A stretch of DNA of 64,000 nt from Nitrospirota bacterium. GTDB taxonomy: Bacteria > Nitrospirota > Thermodesulfovibrionia > Thermodesulfovibrionales > SM23-35. The DNA is taken from positions 1-64,000 of the forward strand of contig JBFMCL010000013.1 in assembly GCA_040754395.1 (NCBI GenBank). The letters run 5' to 3'. The number at the start of each line of letters is the position of its first letter. Position 1 is the stretch's first letter. A model generated the notes under the pieces. That model worked only from the letters and a program-made list of their open reading frames with translations, searched no databases and was not told the DNA's origin. The position numbers and the translations under genes are program-made. Shown here piece by piece: positions 8,191-16,574 of the stretch.

Positions 8191-8877
8191 TTAATGACCT
8201 TTCGCCTTGGAAATTGCAGGAAGCTCTACCATTTCGACTTTGCCGGTCGAGAGCATGTATTCACCGCCGACGATCTTCAATTTTCCTGCATCGGCGAGAT
8301 GCCTGATGATGCTGCTGTTCTTCATGATGTCCTTGTATACGTTCTTTACGTTTTCATGGATTGCGATCTCCATGATCTCATCCTTGGACCCGCCCTTTTT
8401 CTTCGCAGCTGCAGCAGCAGGCTGTATCTTTTTGACTATTGCACCGATGTTGCCCTCAGGTTTTCCTTTTGCATCGATCGTTGCTCCGACAGCACCGCAC
8501 TTTTCATGTCCGAGAATGACCAGCAGGGGGGAATGAAGGTGCTCGGCTGCATATTCAATACTGCCAAGACCTATCGGGTCAACAACATTGCCTGCAACCC
8601 TGATTACGAAGAGATCGCCAAGCCCCTGGTCAAACAGCAGTTCAGGCGCGACCCTTGAATCCGAGCACGTAACGACAATCGCGAACGGCTTCTGCCCTTT
8701 TAGCAATTCCTTCCTCTTAGTGTCCCCGATGTCTTTCTGGCCCAGACTCCCCTCGACATATCTCTTGTTGCCATCCATCAGTTTCTGCAGCGCTTCATCG
8801 CCGGCGCTTCCTGCGAACACGAAACCTGAAAAAACGGCGACCATAAGTAAGGCAGACAAAACTTTCAAGAATTTCAT
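8191..8877 (-). CDS. Secreted beta-class carbonic anhydrase
   Basis: A 228-residue protein that interconverts CO2 and bicarbonate. Residues 1-22 are a clear signal peptide ending VFA, so it is periplasmic. Zinc ligands and the Asp-Arg dyad are present: CSDSR, then HEKCGA (Cys, Asp, His, Cys). EYAAEHLHSPLLVILGHEKC matches the family. AGGAGG lies 7 nt before the ATG and a strong terminator follows. It sits 57 nt downstream of rnfB on the same strand, with only a weak hairpin between, so read-through from the rnf operon is possible. A poly-Ala/Lys loop (AAAAAKKKGG) is unusual. Confidence 0.92.
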   Translation of the reverse strand: MKFLKVLSALLMVAVFSGFVFAGSAGDEALQKLMDGNKRYVEGSLGQKDIGDTKRKELLKGQKPFAIVVTCSDSRVAPELLFDQGLGDLFVIRVAGNVVDPIGLGSIEYAAEHLHSPLLVILGHEKCGAVGATIDAKGKPEGNIGAIVKKIQPAAAAAKKKGGSKDEIMEIAIHENVKNVYKDIMKNSSIIRHLADAGKLKIVGGEYMLSTGKVEMVELPAISKAKGH

Positions 8878-8934
8878 ACATCTCCTCCTAAAATTGATCT
8901 AAAGACCCTCGAAGAGGGGCCGAAAAAAAAGTTG

Positions 8935-10092
8935 CTAGGCAGCTTTCGTCTTTTTCTTTGCGGCAGAAGCGAATACCTGTGATGCGTTAAAGGTACCGTC
9001 TATCGCCTGAACAGGACATTTTGCCGTGCATATGCCGCACCCTATGCATTTGCCCTGATCGATAGAATGTTTCTTTTTATGCTCACCCGAAGCCGCGTTT
9101 GCCGGGCAGACTTTTGCGCAGATTCTGCAGCCGATACAGTTGTCCAGAATGAATGCCTTCGGTCTTGCCGGGATAAAATCACTGATGGCATCAGTAGGGC
9201 AACTGGGCACGCAGAGCCCGCATACCGTGCATTTTTTCGAGTCTATCCCTGAAAGGTGCTGTGCAACTGAAGGGGCATCAAAGGGACAGACCTTCACGCA
9301 GATGCCGCACGCGATGCAGCCAGTCTGGCAGTTTTTTCGGGTGTCGCCACCGGTGTCCCTCGAGTGGCAGGCAACAAGCACCTGACGGGAAGCGGGGAGT
9401 ACCTCAATGACCCTCGTAGGGCATGCTGCCTCGCATTTCCCGCACCCTGTACATTTCCCTATGTCAACGTAGGGGAGATGGTCATCCGTCATGGTGATCG
9501 CATCGAAAGGACATACCCTTGAACATGTCCCGTACCCCAGGCAGCCGTATCTGCACGACTTGTCACCGCCTCCTGCGAGGATGACGGCCCTGCAGTCCTG
9601 GACTCCTTCATAGAGGTATTTTTTCAGGGATTTGCTCCATCCTCCTTTGCACAGTATTCTCGCATAATGAGGTTCCCTTGTTTCGGCTTTTTTACCTGTA
9701 ATGAGGGCGACTGCTTCACATGTCCTTTCCCCTCCGGGTATGCAGAGATTCGGCGGAATCTCCGGATTGCAGACGACTGCTTCAGCATACTGTTCGCACC
9801 CTGCGAACCCGCAGGCACCTCAATGTGCATGCGCGAGCACATCCATCACTTTTTCGACGCGCGGGTCAATCCTGACGGAAAACTTCTTTGCGGTTAATGC
9901 AAGGCTTATCCCGAATACGACCCCGACTCCCCCGAGAAAGAGCAGGGTGTACTTGATCAGGGGGAGGAGTTCGACATGCTCCCGCGCTTCAATCCCTCCG
10001 CCCACACCGGCGACAGGAATGAGGAGACCGGATACGTCGGCGAACCTGAGCAGGTCGGCGAGATCACTGATCAGTTCCAGAAATTCAGTCAT
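8935..10092 (-). CDS. rnfB: RnfB ferredoxin-type subunit with a predicted selenocysteine (UGA) at residue 91
   Basis: RnfB accepts electrons from ferredoxin in the Rnf ion-pumping complex. The frame runs 386 codons but contains a TGA at 9820-9822. Before it: one membrane helix (about 45-66) and SVRIDPRVEKVMDVLAHAH. After it, with no other stop: GACGFAGCEQYAEAVVC, then LCIPGGERTCEAV, a Cys-rich linker, and five or six 4Fe-4S motifs (such as CTGCGKCEAACP and CIGCGICTAKCP). Homologues have Cys-Gly-x-Cys-Gly at this point, so TGA replaces exactly the first cluster-ligating Cys. A SECIS-like hairpin follows. I infer Sec insertion; a nonsense mutation with a separate C-terminal product from ATG 9492 is the alternative, though that ATG has no ribosome site. 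Last gene of rnfCDGEAB. Confidence 0.8.
9788..9813 (-). promoter_or_regulatory. Candidate bacterial SECIS hairpin in rnfB
   Basis: On the minus strand GTTCGCA (9808-9802) pairs perfectly over 7 bp with TGCGAAC (9798-9792) around the loop GGG. A lower helix of three pairs extends it past a small internal loop. The loop begins 19 nt after the TGA, the same distance as the apical loop in E. coli fdhF. The loop is all G, as bacterial SECIS models require near its 5' side. A competing smaller hairpin (CCTGCG/CGCAGG, loop GGTT) lies nearer the TGA. Confidence 0.6.
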
Positions 10093-10115
10093 TTAGCAAT
10101 TGCTATTGTACCACA

Positions 10116-10703
10116 TTAAATTTTAATTAATCCTGAAAAACCTGTGAACGCAAGTGCGATCAACCCCGTAACAATAAATGCGATTGGGGTTCCCCTGAAA
10201 GGCGCCGGGACATCCGCAAGTTCAAGTTTTTCCCTGATACTCGCCATGATTATCAGTGCCAGAGAAAAACCTGCACCCGAGCCGAAAGCAAAGGCGAGGC
10301 TCTCGATAAAACTGTACTTCTCTCCTGCATTGATAAGCGGGACCGCGAGAATAATGCAGTTGGTGGAAATCAGCGCAAGGTAAATACCAAGCTTATAGTA
10401 AAGACCGGGCGAGATCTTGCGCATAACTGTATCGGAAGCCTGAACAAATCCCGCAACGATGCCAATGAATATGATAATCTTCAGAAAGGTGATATCGAGG
10501 GGGACCATAACGTAGGTAAAAATAAGCCAGCTCAGCGCGGCGCTTATCATCATGACGGAAGTGAACGTGATGCTCATGCCGACCGCAGTTTCCATTTTCC
10601 GCGAAACGCCGAAAAAAATGCACAGGCCGAGAAAACGGGTAAAGACAAAGTTGTTGATCAGTGAAGCAGCGACGACGAGTTCGAAGAGTTTAGAGAATTC
10701 CAT
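10116..10703 (-). CDS. rnfA: RnfA membrane subunit
   Basis: A 195-residue integral membrane protein with six predicted helices. NNFVFTRFLGLCIFFGVSRK and STNCIILAVPL carry the half-channel Cys residues that bind an intramembrane Fe-S centre between RnfA and RnfE. EKYSFIESLAFAFGSGAGFSL is a family signature. Length equals the norm of about 190. It lies between rnfE and rnfB in the standard order. Function: part of the ion-translocating core, homologous to NqrE. Confidence 0.95.
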   Translation of the reverse strand: MEFSKLFELVVAASLINNFVFTRFLGLCIFFGVSRKMETAVGMSITFTSVMMISAALSWLIFTYVMVPLDITFLKIIIFIGIVAGFVQASDTVMRKISPGLYYKLGIYLALISTNCIILAVPLINAGEKYSFIESLAFAFGSGAGFSLALIIMASIREKLELADVPAPFRGTPIAFIVTGLIALAFTGFSGLIKI

Positions 10704-10764
10704 TGTATGCTCCTTTATCGTATATCGGGCGGCCGGACACTATATGTAATATTGTGCCGGGTGC

Positions 10765-11379
10765 TCATTGTCTTTTTTCGTATTTCAGACTTATCCAGTT
10801 AAAAAATCCCATGAGTATGCCGACGGCAAAAAATCCGCCTGCAGGCAGCACAAGTATCAAAAGGGGTTGTGCATGGAGGATCTCAACGCCCCACAAGGAC
10901 CCTTTGCCGAGAAGTTCCCTGAAAAAACTTATAATGCAGAGGGCGAACATAAAACCGAGCCCCATGCCGATACCGTCGAACATGGAAGGCATGAAAGTGT
11001 TCTTGCTCGCAAACATCTCTGCACGTGCAAGTATCGATGCAAAGGCGACGATCAGTTGGATGTACAGCCCCATCTGCCTGTAAGCCTCGGGTGCGAAAGC
11101 GGCCATTGACATATCTGTAACCGTTACCCATCCTGAGATGATGAGCATATAGATAGGAAGGCGTATCCTGGGGTGTATGAAGCTGCGCATCAGCGAGATG
11201 GTAATATTGACCATCACCTGCACAAACAGTACCGCAAACCCCATCAGGAAACCGTTTCTCAGGTTGTTTGTTACCGCAATGGAAGGGCATAGGCTGAGTG
11301 CAAGCCTGAAGATCGTGTTTTCCCTGAATATTCCGTTCTTGATGAGGACGGCGTAATCAGTCGCTTCTGTCTTTTCCAT
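10765..11379 (-). CDS. rnfE: RnfE membrane subunit
   Basis: A 204-residue membrane protein homologous to NqrD, with six helices and paired in inverted topology with RnfA. Signatures are FRLALSLCPSIAVTNNLRNG and MPSMFDGIGMGLGF. The ATG at 11379 is chosen because AAGGTG lies just ahead; a GTG four codons upstream (11391) is also open. The start overlaps the 3' end of rnfG by 23 bp, indicating translational coupling. Confidence 0.93.
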   Translation of the reverse strand: MEKTEATDYAVLIKNGIFRENTIFRLALSLCPSIAVTNNLRNGFLMGFAVLFVQVMVNITISLMRSFIHPRIRLPIYMLIISGWVTVTDMSMAAFAPEAYRQMGLYIQLIVAFASILARAEMFASKNTFMPSMFDGIGMGLGFMFALCIISFFRELLGKGSLWGVEILHAQPLLILVLPAGGFFAVGILMGFFNWISLKYEKRQ

Positions 11380-11947
11380 GAGCACCTTCACTTGTAACAG
11401 CCTTTATGAGGAAATCCAGGCCATTTCTTACCGCATCCTCGGAGACAGCCCTGCTTGAAATGGTTGCCCCTGAGATTGCCTGTATATAATAAGAAGTGTC
11501 CTTTTTCAACACCTTTAAATGGTCAATGTCCTTGCCGGAAAACTGGCTTCTGAAGCTTGATGACTCAATCTCATCCCCCAGGCCGGGAGTCTCTGCATGT
11601 CCGAGAATACTGATCGTTCTGACCCGGAAATCCCGGTCGACTGCAAAGAGCGTGTCAATATAGCTTGAATATCCCTTGCCATAGGACTGGACGACGTATC
11701 CGATTACTGCGCCATTTTTTTTTGCGATAAAGTACTCCGCATTTTTTTGATGGATAGTCCAGTCCCCCAGTTTTTCGATAGAATCCGCCTCCGGTACGAG
11801 CGTCTTGAGTGCTACTTCCTTTGCGAGCACCGCGTTCCTGTATATGATTGGCGAAGTTCTGGCATACACCAGGGCAAGGATAAGGCCCCCTGCAAGGTAG
11901 ATGACTACCAGGTTCAGGGTGATCTTCCATATGTCCTTTCCTGTCAC
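11357..11947 (-). CDS. rnfG: RnfG, covalent-FMN subunit
   Basis: A 196-residue protein with one N-terminal membrane helix (about 9-28) and a periplasmic FMN-binding domain. The flavinylation motif SGATISSRAV is intact; its Thr carries FMN by phosphoester, attached by an ApbE transferase not in this window. GHAETPGLGDEIES is the other family signature. It passes electrons between RnfD and the membrane core. Overlaps rnfE by 23 bp. Confidence 0.94.
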   Translation of the reverse strand: MTGKDIWKITLNLVVIYLAGGLILALVYARTSPIIYRNAVLAKEVALKTLVPEADSIEKLGDWTIHQKNAEYFIAKKNGAVIGYVVQSYGKGYSSYIDTLFAVDRDFRVRTISILGHAETPGLGDEIESSSFRSQFSGKDIDHLKVLKKDTSYYIQAISGATISSRAVSEDAVRNGLDFLIKAVTSEGAHGKDRSD

Positions 11948-11961
11948 GTACCGTCACCTCT

Positions 11962-12957
11962 TCATTTCTTAAGTGTTCCGAATACTTTTGATTTAACCCC
12001 ACTGTCAATGAGCGGCGCAAAAGAGTTCATGATGAGAATTGCGAACATGACACCTTCAGGATAGCCTCCCTTCAGGCGTATGAGCATGGTGAGAAACCCG
12101 CATCCGATGCCGAAAAGAATTTGACCGCTCTTCACGGAAGGACTTGTGACATAATCAGTGGCCATATAGAACGCACCCAGAATCATACCGCCGCTCAGAA
12201 GGTGGAACAGAGGATCTCCGGTAAAAAGAGAACCTTTGCCGCCGAATATCCAGGCGAGCAGTGTTGCGCTGCCGAGGAATGAAAAAGGAATATGCCAGGT
12301 GATATACCCCCTGTGGAAGAGAAATGCCGCACCGGCCAGAAGCGCGGCCGCAGAAGTTTCGCCGATTGATCCTGCCCGGTGTCCGATGAAAAGCTGCCAG
12401 TAGAGGTTTCCCTGACTTCCGAAGACCTCAATAAGCCTTGAAAAACCTTCTTCTTTCATGATACCAAGCGGAGTCGCAGACGTCTGCGCATCAAACGATA
12501 CAAAGGATGCGGCAGGCGCATTCCAGACCGTCATGAGTTTAGGAAAGGAAATCAGCAGGAAAGCCCTTCCGATGAGAGCGGGGTTGAATATGTTGTATCC
12601 GAGTCCTCCGAAGAGTTGTTTGGTAATAACAACGGCGACAAACGACCCCGTAACCGGAATATAGAAGGGAACCGAGGGAGGCAGGTTCAGTCCGAGCAAA
12701 AGTCCTGTCAGGAACGCGCTTCCGTCACTGACGGTTGAAGGTTTTTTCAGCGCCTTCCGGTAGAGATATTCGGACAGCACTGAAGCCAGGATACAGACGG
12801 CGACAGTAAGTATTGCCCTTAATCCGAAGAAATACGCACCCATGATCATCGCCGGGAGAAGCGCAATTGACACAGTCCACATGATCCTGCCGGTTGTTTC
12901 GTCACTGCGGATGTGCGGACTGACGGAAACAAAAAGCGGGTGTTTTGTTAATTCCAC
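11962..12957 (-). CDS. rnfD: RnfD, flavin-binding membrane subunit
   Basis: A 331-residue membrane protein homologous to NqrB. The covalent FMN site is TSATPLGIMK and GGLGYNIFNPALIGRAFLL is the conserved core. The start chosen is GTG 12957 (VELTKHPLFVSVSPHIR), since GGAGG lies 5 nt ahead; a TTG at 12984 opens the same frame without a ribosome site. About 100 nt separate it from rnfC; that gap contains a possible hairpin (12994-13008 with 13032-13046: AAGAAG and GATGGG against their complements). Confidence 0.95.
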   Translation of the reverse strand: MELTKHPLFVSVSPHIRSDETTGRIMWTVSIALLPAMIMGAYFFGLRAILTVAVCILASVLSEYLYRKALKKPSTVSDGSAFLTGLLLGLNLPPSVPFYIPVTGSFVAVVITKQLFGGLGYNIFNPALIGRAFLLISFPKLMTVWNAPAASFVSFDAQTSATPLGIMKEEGFSRLIEVFGSQGNLYWQLFIGHRAGSIGETSAAALLAGAAFLFHRGYITWHIPFSFLGSATLLAWIFGGKGSLFTGDPLFHLLSGGMILGAFYMATDYVTSPSVKSGQILFGIGCGFLTMLIRLKGGYPEGVMFAILIMNSFAPLIDSGVKSKVFGTLKK

Positions 12958-13058
12958 GAATCCTCCGTCATGAGTATTGCGCAAAACGAAAGTAAGAAGT
13001 ATGATGGGTAATCAGAACAGTCATACATTTTCCCATCGCGCTTCTTCGTGCACCTTCG

Positions 13059-14366
13059 CTATGGTTTTACCTGTGATTTCGCAAGCCTTATCAGCTGCAC
13101 GATAGGCCGTTTAGAAGGGCACACGAACGCACATGAGCCACACTCAAAGCAATCAAAGAGGTTATATTCCTTTGCACCTTCATAGAAGCCCTTTTCTGCA
13201 TAGATACTGAGCATCGAGGGCATCAGACCCATCGGGCACACATCAATGCATCTCCCGCACCGAATGCAGGGTCCGAATTCCTCAGCGTGAAAGAACCCTC
13301 CCTCCGGTAACACAACAATTCCTGAAGTGCCTTTTGTTACGGGGACATCGAGGGAAGAAACTGCAAATCCCATCATGGGACCTCCTGAGATGACCTTTAT
13401 CTCTTCATCCTTTAGTCCCCCGCATTCTCGAATAAGGTCTGATATCAGAGTCCCCACCGGGACCATAAGGTTTTTTGGCTCTGCGATGCCTTCTCCTGTT
13501 ACGGTGATTACCCTTTCTATCAGAGGTTTGCCGTACCTAACTGCTTCATAAACGGCAAAGGATGTGCTGACGTTCTGTACCACGACCTTAATATCCATGG
13601 GGAGCGCTCTTGGTGGCACCTCCCTGCCGGTTATCGACTTAATGAGCATCTTTTCCGCACCCTGAGGGTACCTTGCGGGAAGGGCACACACTTCGATAGT
13701 GCGGGAATCACCCGCTGCCTTCTTCATCGCTGCAAGCGCTTCCGGTTTATTGTCCTCTATCCCTACAAATCCCCTGCTCACCGCCAGTACCTTCATCAGA
13801 ATAACCAGACCCTCAATGATTTCCCGGGGCTTTTCGATCATCAGCCTGTAATCTCCGGTTAAATACGGTTCACACTCAGCACCGTTCAGGATCACGGTAT
13901 CGACAGGTTTTTCCTTCGGCGGAGACAGCTTTACTATTGTGGGAAATGCCGCACCTCCCATGCCGACAATGCCGGCATCCTTTATTTTTTCCCTGATCTG
14001 ATCGGGAGAGAGACTTATATAGTCCGGATTATCCCTGAGAATGGACCATTCCTCTCTGCCGTCACTTTCGATAACAACAGACATGACCATTCTCCCCATA
14101 GCATTGGGAAATTCTCCGATTGCGATTACCCTGCCGGAGACTGACGAGTGAACAGGTGCTGACACAAAACCGGTGGCTTCACCTATCAACTGCCCTTTCT
14201 TTACCTCCTGATCGATCACAACCGCTGGTTTGCAAGGTGCTCCCAGATGCTGGCTCAGGGGAATGACGACCTTCGGCGGGAGAGTAACAGGAGTAATTGG
14301 CCTGTGAGCAGAAAGTTCTTTTTTATCAGGAGGGTGTATCCCACCCCTGAAAAGAGAGATAGCCAT
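13059..14366 (-). CDS. rnfC: RnfC, NADH/flavin and Fe-S subunit
   Basis: A 435-residue peripheral subunit that exchanges electrons with NAD. It has an N-terminal barrel-sandwich domain (HLGAPCKPAVVIDQEVKKGQ), a Rossmann-like NADH/FMN region (GIVGMGGAAFPT, LNGAECEPYLTGD), an SLBB-like segment, and two 4Fe-4S motifs at the C-terminus (CIRCGRCIDVCP, CFECGSCAFVCP). Length is the short form without the long C-terminal extension of enterobacteria. First gene of the operon, with its own promoter after hemH. GGAG lies 8 nt before the ATG. Confidence 0.95.
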   Translation of the reverse strand: MAISLFRGGIHPPDKKELSAHRPITPVTLPPKVVIPLSQHLGAPCKPAVVIDQEVKKGQLIGEATGFVSAPVHSSVSGRVIAIGEFPNAMGRMVMSVVIESDGREEWSILRDNPDYISLSPDQIREKIKDAGIVGMGGAAFPTIVKLSPPKEKPVDTVILNGAECEPYLTGDYRLMIEKPREIIEGLVILMKVLAVSRGFVGIEDNKPEALAAMKKAAGDSRTIEVCALPARYPQGAEKMLIKSITGREVPPRALPMDIKVVVQNVSTSFAVYEAVRYGKPLIERVITVTGEGIAEPKNLMVPVGTLISDLIRECGGLKDEEIKVISGGPMMGFAVSSLDVPVTKGTSGIVVLPEGGFFHAEEFGPCIRCGRCIDVCPMGLMPSMLSIYAEKGFYEGAKEYNLFDCFECGSCAFVCPSKRPIVQLIRLAKSQVKP

Positions 14367-14415
14367 GAAATATCTCCGATCGGCTGAAGAGATTAAGAAA
14401 GAAAAAAAGCTCTCC

Positions 14416-14445
14416 TTTTTACCACAGCATGAGAGACAAAGTCAA
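14416..14445 (-). promoter_or_regulatory. Promoter of the rnfCDGEAB operon
   Basis: TTGACT (14445-14440) and TAAAAA (14421-14416) are separated by 18 nt, starting four nt after the hemH stop. The predicted transcript starts near 14409 and has a leader of about 43 nt. Confidence 0.5.
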
Positions 14446-14448
14446 GGG

Positions 14449-15558
14449 TTACCAGCCGGATTCTCTCATGCTCTGCATCACGAGTTCCCGCAGGGCATTG
14501 ATAAAAACGGGGTGCACATTGAGCGAGTCAGCCCTTTTGAGATTGATCCCGAGTTTGAGAGAATGTTTTTTGAAAAGAATATCTATTTCATAGAGTGTCT
14601 CTATGTGATCTGAAACGAAACTTATCGGTACAATAAGGATATTTTTTATGCCTTTCGATGCAAGTTCTTCAAGTTTTGCATCTGTGAAAGGTTCAAGCCA
14701 CTTTACCGGACCGCTCTTCGACTGATAACTCAGGTGCCACTGCAGTGGAATCAGTTCTGTGATTTTCCGTATCGTTTCTTCAGTCTGGTATTGGTACGGA
14801 TCTCCTTCGTCGATGATTTTCTGGGGAAGGCTGTGTGCACTGAAAAGGACATGGACAGTATCGCGGGAAACATCGCCGTCGCTGCCCGCATCCTTGGTAA
14901 ACGACTGAATACCTTTTTCTATTACCTCTGCAAGCGCCTGGATGTACAAAGGGTGTTCGTGCCATGATGATATGCAGGAGTATTCGGTCTGATAGCCAGA
15001 TACAACCTGGGTGAACCTTGAAATTGACGAGCCTGACGTGGTAACTGAATACTGGGGATACAGGCTCAGGGCGATTATTCTCCTTATCCCGTCTTTATAC
15101 ATCAGCGAAACGACGTCTTCTATGAACGGGTGCCAGTAACGCATACCGGTGTAGACTCTGAAAGTATGTGCGGGGGAGGGGGAGTGCTGATCACTAAATG
15201 CCGGCTGATTGAGTGATTTTTCGAGCGCCTCTGCCTGGCCGGTGGTGATGGAGAGAATCGGCGACTTTCCTCCGATCATGCGGTACAATTCCCTGGTCTT
15301 ATATGATCTGATGGTGGATATCAGCCAGGCAAGCGGAATCTGCATGAAAGAGGGGCCAAGCCTGATGATCTGCCTGTCGGAGAACAGGTTAAACAGAAAG
15401 GGTTTTACTGCGCGAAGGGAATCAGGTCCCCCGAGATTGAGCAGGATAACCCCTGTGATATTGCCGGAATCCGCGGTTACATCACTTCTGTGTGCGTTTC
15501 GGATCTCATTTGCCGATGCGTGACGGTGGCGTGGCATAGCATTATTTGTTCCTTCCAT
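14449..15558 (-). CDS. hemH: Ferrochelatase
   Basis: A 369-residue enzyme inserting Fe2+ into a porphyrin. Core motifs are present: GVILLNLGGPDS, LSLYPQYSVTTSGS with the metal-site region, FSAHSLPQKI with the catalytic His, and SKSGPVKWLEP. The first 35 residues are a charged, family-atypical extension. The start overlaps hemE by 17 bp. Next to hemE and a radical SAM gene, it belongs to heme synthesis. Whether it uses protoporphyrin IX or coproporphyrin III cannot be read from sequence. Confidence 0.92.
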   Translation of the reverse strand: MEGTNNAMPRHRHASANEIRNAHRSDVTADSGNITGVILLNLGGPDSLRAVKPFLFNLFSDRQIIRLGPSFMQIPLAWLISTIRSYKTRELYRMIGGKSPILSITTGQAEALEKSLNQPAFSDQHSPSPAHTFRVYTGMRYWHPFIEDVVSLMYKDGIRRIIALSLYPQYSVTTSGSSISRFTQVVSGYQTEYSCISSWHEHPLYIQALAEVIEKGIQSFTKDAGSDGDVSRDTVHVLFSAHSLPQKIIDEGDPYQYQTEETIRKITELIPLQWHLSYQSKSGPVKWLEPFTDAKLEELASKGIKNILIVPISFVSDHIETLYEIDILFKKHSLKLGINLKRADSLNVHPVFINALRELVMQSMRESGW

Positions 15559-16573
15559 ACGTATGCACTGCCTCTACCATTGCGATTACACTTTCTACAG
15601 GGGTTTGGGGCAGAATGCCGTGCCCGAGATTGAAGATATGCCCTCTGGTGAATTCTCCCTTCCAGAGGATATCTTTCACTCTGTCTTCAAGTGTTTCTCT
15701 GGGGAGAAAGAGTGCACAGGGGTCAAGGTTTCCCTGAATAACCGATTTTTTCCCGAGTTTCTTGATCGCGTCAGATATGTCGATTCTCCAGTCGATTCCT
15801 GTGACATCCGCATTCAGCTTCTTGATCTCATGGAGAATGCCGGCACAATCGTTCACAAAATAGATTACGGGAACTCCCTCCTTTTTCAGTTCAGATATGG
15901 CTTTTTTTACATAGGGAAGCACAAACTGCCGGTAATCAACAGGTGTCAGTATCCCCGCCCATGTGTCAAAGAGCTGCACGGCCTGGGCACCGGCTCTGAC
16001 CTGTGCGGAAAGATAGGAGATTACGGTATCGGTCAGCTTTTCCATGAGATAGCTGAACACTATGTCGTACTGGAACATCAGCTTTTTGGTATGGAGGAAA
16101 TTCTTTGATGTCCCGCCCTCGATCATGTAGGTCGCGAGCGTGAAAGGGGCGCCTGAGAAGCCTATTAAAGGAACCTTGTGCGCAAGCTCCTGCCTCAGGA
16201 GCTTTATGGTATCGAAGACGAACGGCATGTCGTCTTCCGGGTCAGGAATGAGCAGCCTATCGACGGCGGCCTTGTTCCGTACAGGTTCACTCAGGACAGG
16301 TCCTTCCTTGTCGGTGAATTCAAGCCGCATTCCCATGGCTTCAAGGGGAATAAGGATATCAGAAAAAAGGATGGCTGCATCGACCCCGAGGATATCAACC
16401 GGCTGAAGTGTTACCTTGGCAGCGAGCTCAGGGTTTTTGCAGAGAGTGAGGAAATCTACTTGTGAACGGACTGCCTGGTATTCCGGCAGATATCTCCCTG
16501 CCTGTCGCATAAGCCAGACAGGGGTATACTCAACCTCTTCGCCGCGGCATGCCCTTAGAAATACATCGTTCAT
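15542..16573 (-). CDS. hemE: Uroporphyrinogen decarboxylase
   Basis: A 343-residue enzyme converting uroporphyrinogen III to coproporphyrinogen III. MRQAGRYLPEYQAVR is the N-terminal signature holding substrate arginines. FSDILIPLEAMGM carries the catalytic Asp, and GFSGAPFTLATYMIEGG and NLGHGILPQTP follow. AAGGAGGG lies upstream of the ATG, one nt after the stop of the radical SAM gene; the 3' end overlaps hemH. These three form one operon. Confidence 0.96.
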   Translation of the reverse strand: MNDVFLRACRGEEVEYTPVWLMRQAGRYLPEYQAVRSQVDFLTLCKNPELAAKVTLQPVDILGVDAAILFSDILIPLEAMGMRLEFTDKEGPVLSEPVRNKAAVDRLLIPDPEDDMPFVFDTIKLLRQELAHKVPLIGFSGAPFTLATYMIEGGTSKNFLHTKKLMFQYDIVFSYLMEKLTDTVISYLSAQVRAGAQAVQLFDTWAGILTPVDYRQFVLPYVKKAISELKKEGVPVIYFVNDCAGILHEIKKLNADVTGIDWRIDISDAIKKLGKKSVIQGNLDPCALFLPRETLEDRVKDILWKGEFTRGHIFNLGHGILPQTPVESVIAMVEAVHTYGRNK

Positions 16574-16574
16574 A

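Noticed and set aside
8935-9492. The rnfB 3' part as a separate short ferredoxin gene
   Set aside because: ATG 9492 lies inside a ferredoxin motif region, has no ribosome site, and the frame upstream to the TGA is fully RnfB-like.
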